Assembly (NCBI RefSeq): GCF_041429785.1
Contig: NZ_CP163423.1
Location: 3,386,491 to 3,450,490, forward strand
Length of the DNA stretch: 64,000 nt
Reading direction: 5' to 3'
Source: Fretibacter rubidus
GTDB taxonomy: Bacteria; Pseudomonadota; Alphaproteobacteria; Caulobacterales; Maricaulaceae
Made by a program: the position numbers and the translations under genes. The notes beneath the pieces are model-generated. The model was not told where the DNA came from. It did not search any database and was given only the letters and a program-made list of their open reading frames with translations. Shown piece by piece: positions 62,075 through 64,000 of this stretch. Each line of letters starts with the position of its first letter. The first letter of the stretch is position 1.

Positions 62075-62851
62075 ATGAAATACGACATGATAGAGGTCAC
62101 GCGTAACGGCGCGGTGGCAACAATACAATTTGACAGACCCAAGGCGCTCAATGCGCTCTGCACTGAGATGATGGTCGAGGTCGCCGATGCGCTTGCAAAG
62201 CTAGAGGCCGATAATGTTATTGGTTGCGTGATCTTAACAGGGTCTGACAAAGCTTTCGCAGCGGGTGCAGACATCAAAGAGATGCAAAACAACAGCTATA
62301 TGGATATTTATAAATCCGACGTCTTTGAAAAGCATCACGAAGCGGTCGCGCGTTTTCGCAAGCCTATCATCGCGGCTGTGTCGGGATATTGCCTCGGCGG
62401 TGGCTGCGAAGTGGCGATGATGTGCGATTTCATTATCGCATCTGATACGGCGAAATTTGGCCAGCCAGAGATTAACTTGGGCGTGATGCCAGGCATGGGC
62501 GGCACGCAGCGCTTAACCCTCGCCATTGGCAAATCAAAGGCCATGGATATGTGCCTGACGGGCCGCATGATGGACGCGGAAGAGGCCGAACGCGCCGGCC
62601 TTGTCTCTCGCGTGGTGCCGCTTGATGATTTGCTCACTGTCGCGGGCGAGGCAGCGGCCAAGATTGCTGGGCAAAGCCATCCGATTGCGATGATGACCAA
62701 AGAGACCATCAATGCCAGTTTTGAGATGAGCCTGACCCAAGGGCTACGTTATGAGCGGCGCTTGTTCCAATCGATGTTTACAACTGATGATCAAAAAGAA
62801 GGCATGACCGCCTTTGTCGAGAAACGCAAACCGCACTTTAAGCACAAGTAA
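62075..62851 (+). CDS. Enoyl-CoA hydratase
   Basis: A 258-residue crotonase-fold enzyme that hydrates trans-2-enoyl-CoA in beta-oxidation. KAFAAGADIKEM near residue 62 is the first oxyanion part and the substrate loop is PIIAAVSGYCLGGGCEVAMM. The two catalytic Glu positions are in GQPEINLGVMPGMGGTQRL (E in PEINLG) and the GGCEVAM Glu. AGGAGG lies 6 bases before the ATG. In this class the gene sits beside rpsT and dnaA, and that is the case here. Two copies of a 60-bp hairpin element follow immediately. Confidence 0.94.
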   Translation: MKYDMIEVTRNGAVATIQFDRPKALNALCTEMMVEVADALAKLEADNVIGCVILTGSDKAFAAGADIKEMQNNSYMDIYKSDVFEKHHEAVARFRKPIIAAVSGYCLGGGCEVAMMCDFIIASDTAKFGQPEINLGVMPGMGGTQRLTLAIGKSKAMDMCLTGRMMDAEEAERAGLVSRVVPLDDLLTVAGEAAAKIAGQSHPIAMMTKETINASFEMSLTQGLRYERRLFQSMFTTDDQKEGMTAFVEKRKPHFKHK

Positions 62852-63007
62852 CGCCCGCAATCGATTTTATCGATTGCAGTTACTTGCCGTAATCGCTGGT
62901 CGATTACGGACATGTATAAGCGCAAGCGCAGCGAGCCCTCGACCATCACGCCCGCAATCGATTTTATCGATTGCAGTTACTTGCCGTAATCGCTGGTCGA
63001 TTACGGA
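62851..63007. repeat. Duplicated 60-bp double-hairpin element
   Basis: Bases 62851-62910 and 62948-63007 are identical over 60 bp and are separated by 37 bp. Each unit holds two perfect hairpins: GCAATCGAT-TTT-ATCGATTGC (62857-62877 in copy 1) and CCGTAATCG-CTGGT-CGATTACGG (62887-62909). The two hairpins share the arm core AATCG. The first copy overlaps the last base of the echA stop codon. The arrangement resembles repetitive extragenic palindromic (REP/BIME-type) elements. The rest of the 302-bp gap to rpsT (63008-63153) shows no gene. Confidence 0.9.
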
Positions 63008-63153
63008 TAGGCGGTAAAATAACCTCATATACCAAGGCTGCGTAAAACCAGCAATTATTCAACATAGCGTGTTGACGGGGCAAAATGGCTTCGCTATACG
63101 CCGCGCTTACACATGGCTGTGCACCGTACGGCCCGATATTGTTTGAGGAAATT

Positions 63154-63417
63154 ATGGCGAATACATCATCCGCTAAAAAAGCCGTTCGCAAAATGGCACG
63201 CAAAACAGAAGTTAACCGGGCCCGTCGCTCACTTGTGCGCGGTTTTTTGCGCAAAGCTGAAGACGCTATCACTGCTGGTGACAAAGCTGCTGCGACAGAA
63301 GCTGTTAAAGCCGCAGAGCCTGTCATGATGCGTGCCGTGTCAAAAGGCATTTATCACAAGAACACAGCGTCGCGGAAAATTTCGCGCCTTAACAAGCGTG
63401 CCAAAGCCCTCGGCTAG
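63154..63417 (+). CDS. rpsT: 30S ribosomal protein S20
   Basis: An 87-residue protein of the 30S subunit that binds 16S r[23 protein letters not shown] then [16 protein letters not shown] is the N-terminal helix with the usual basic pattern, and [20 protein letters not shown] is the C-terminal signature. I chose the ATG at 63154, with GAGGAA 4 bases before it; an upstream in-frame ATG at 63085 would add 23 unrelated residues. A rho-independent terminator follows. In alphaproteobacteria rpsT lies beside dnaA, presumably the next gene beyond the window. Confidence 0.97.
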   Translation: MANTSSAKKAVRKMARKTEVNRARRSLVRGFLRKAEDAITAGDKAAATEAVKAAEPVMMRAVSKGIYHKNTASRKISRLNKRAKALG

Positions 63418-63460
63418 GACGCTATAATGACGCAGCTGCTGTTTAGCAGGTGCCAAGAAT

Positions 63461-63492
63461 AAAAAACGGACTGCTTTGGCGGTCCGTTTTTT
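63461..63492 (+). terminator. Rho-independent terminator of rpsT
   Basis: AAAAAACGGAC (63461-63471) pairs perfectly with GTCCGTTTTTT (63482-63492) around a 10-base loop, starting 44 bp after the rpsT stop. Confidence 0.95.
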
Positions 63493-64000
63493 GTTGCGCA
63501 TTTTATAATCTCTGCGCGAAAACTTGCAGCTTAGTCATTGCACGGTAAAAATTCCGCACAACCCAGGCGGGTCGCGGCAGTGCTTTATAACGCGATAGGA
63601 GAGCCGCCAGTTTAAGAATCGTTAGCCATGCGGACTGTAAATTTTTACAACTTTGCAAAACTCCACTGTTTGTGGGTGTTCGCGATGTAAAGCTAGAAAA
63701 TAGTTAATCAAATATGAATTTTTTTTGACAGCTAAATAGCTGTCATTTTTAGCTTTTTTTGAGTCAACGAAAAAGACACGCGATTTTACAGTTTTTCGCG
63801 GTTGACGGTCGCGCTCCGCTCCGCTTTAAGAGTGTCAGTTAGGGACTATGACGTCGTCATTGAGACGACGTCGGGGACGACCTTGACCTAGGGGAAACCT
63901 GCACTTTGGTCGCCACCAAAGCTGTAGCTACCACATATATTTTTGTTATAAATCAAAAGCTTAACTTTAAGCTTGCGGGTGAAACTTGGGGATTTTTTAA
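63493..64000. promoter_or_regulatory. Non-coding, palindrome-rich region, presumed dnaA promoter/leader
   Basis: No credible gene lies in these 508 bp. Four perfect inverted repeats stand in 63726-63974: TGACAGCTA/TAGCTGTCA (63726-63745), GACGTCGTC/GACGACGTC (63850-63872), CTTTGGT/ACCAAAG (63904-63921) and AAGCTTAA/TTAAGCTT (63957-63974). Two CcrM-type GANTC sites are GAATC 63616-63620 and GAGTC 63761-63765. The right end is AT-rich. No perfect TTATNCACA box is present. Position after rpsT suggests the dnaA control region, and Caulobacter dnaA transcription depends on a GANTC site; dnaA itself is beyond the edge, so this is inference. Confidence 0.55.
63726..63750 (+). terminator. Hairpin with flanking T-runs
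   Basis: TGACAGCTA (63726-63734) and TAGCTGTCA (63737-63745) form a perfect 9-bp palindrome with a two-base centre, preceded by six T and followed by five T. It has a terminator's shape on the + strand, but rpsT already ends at 63492, so a leader attenuator of the downstream gene or a protein-binding site is equally possible. Confidence 0.45.

Noticed and set aside
62851..63007. CRISPR array or phage attachment repeats
   Set aside because: Only two copies of a 60-bp unit with internal hairpins, no spacer series, no cas genes and no integrase. A REP-like element fits better.
63493..64000. A full replication origin in the window
   Set aside because: No perfect TTATNCACA box and no cluster of close matches. 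Only position after rpsT and AT-richness argue for it, so I call it a presumed dnaA control region.

Overview
The window reads as chromosomal DNA of an alphaproteobacterium close to the Caulobacterales/Maricaulales, probably a marine Hyphomonadaceae-type organism. The evidence is a GcrA cell-cycle regulator, a UrcA-family protein, a hemC-hemD-mitofilin-hemY cluster, and a right end ordered ubiE / mutM / enoyl-CoA hydratase / rpsT, which in this class normally leads into dnaA. Placement is by gene content only. I saw no rRNA, tRNA, CRISPR array, transposase, integrase or phage gene.

Layout. 1-6.0 kb is the end of a uronic-acid polysaccharide locus: a truncated mannitol-dehydrogenase-family oxidoreductase, a ManD mannonate dehydratase, a lipoprotein GH2 glycosidase and a lipoprotein beta-helix (pectate-lyase-like) protein. 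6.1-11.0 kb is a MacA / split MacB / TolC-type export operon. 11.0-16.8 kb holds an acyltransferase and an RND pump with its adaptor behind a promoter covered by a perfect palindrome. 16.8-26.1 kb carries a shortened HAD-UbiA protein, RNase D, Ada, a giant coiled-coil TonB-like protein, an acyl-CoA synthetase and a lipoprotein M20 peptidase. 26.1-31.2 kb has an SDR and a lipid-linked sugar set (GT2, methyltransferase, small 4-TM flippase-like protein, GT-C-like membrane protein). 31.2-37.9 kb is housekeeping: gpsA-tsaD diverging from hemC-hemD-mic60-hemY. 38.4-41.7 kb is NhaC, a lipoprotein esterase and a lipoprotein that looks like an avidin. 41.7-47.6 kb is dnaK and dnaJ, separated by a 2OG oxygenase and a glycosyltransferase, with a heat-shock promoter before dnaK. 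47.7-52.4 kb has a gluzincin-like lipoprotein, alkB followed by a vestige of a second alkB, a GH5 lipoprotein and a MATE pump. 52.5-58.5 kb has gcrA, an ABC-2 permease, argD, a UrcA protein, argF-dapB and a MarR regulator with its own palindromic operator. 58.5-64.0 kb has ubiE, mutM, an RNA methyltransferase, an enoyl-CoA hydratase, a duplicated 60-bp double-hairpin element, rpsT, and a palindrome-rich non-coding stretch at the edge, presumably the dnaA control region.

How the genes work together. The left end fits release of glucuronate-type sugars and their conversion to KDG. Three export systems (MacAB-TolC, RND, MATE) point to an envelope facing toxic compounds. The many lipoproteins (GH2, beta-helix protein, GH5, esterase, M20 peptidase, gluzincin, avidin-like) suggest surface or periplasmic scavenging. 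The items most worth follow-up are the avidin-like lipoprotein next to an esterase, the TonB-like protein with a 620-residue cytoplasmic half, the 60-bp double-hairpin repeat, the alkB vestige, and the promoter palindromes and DnaA boxes.
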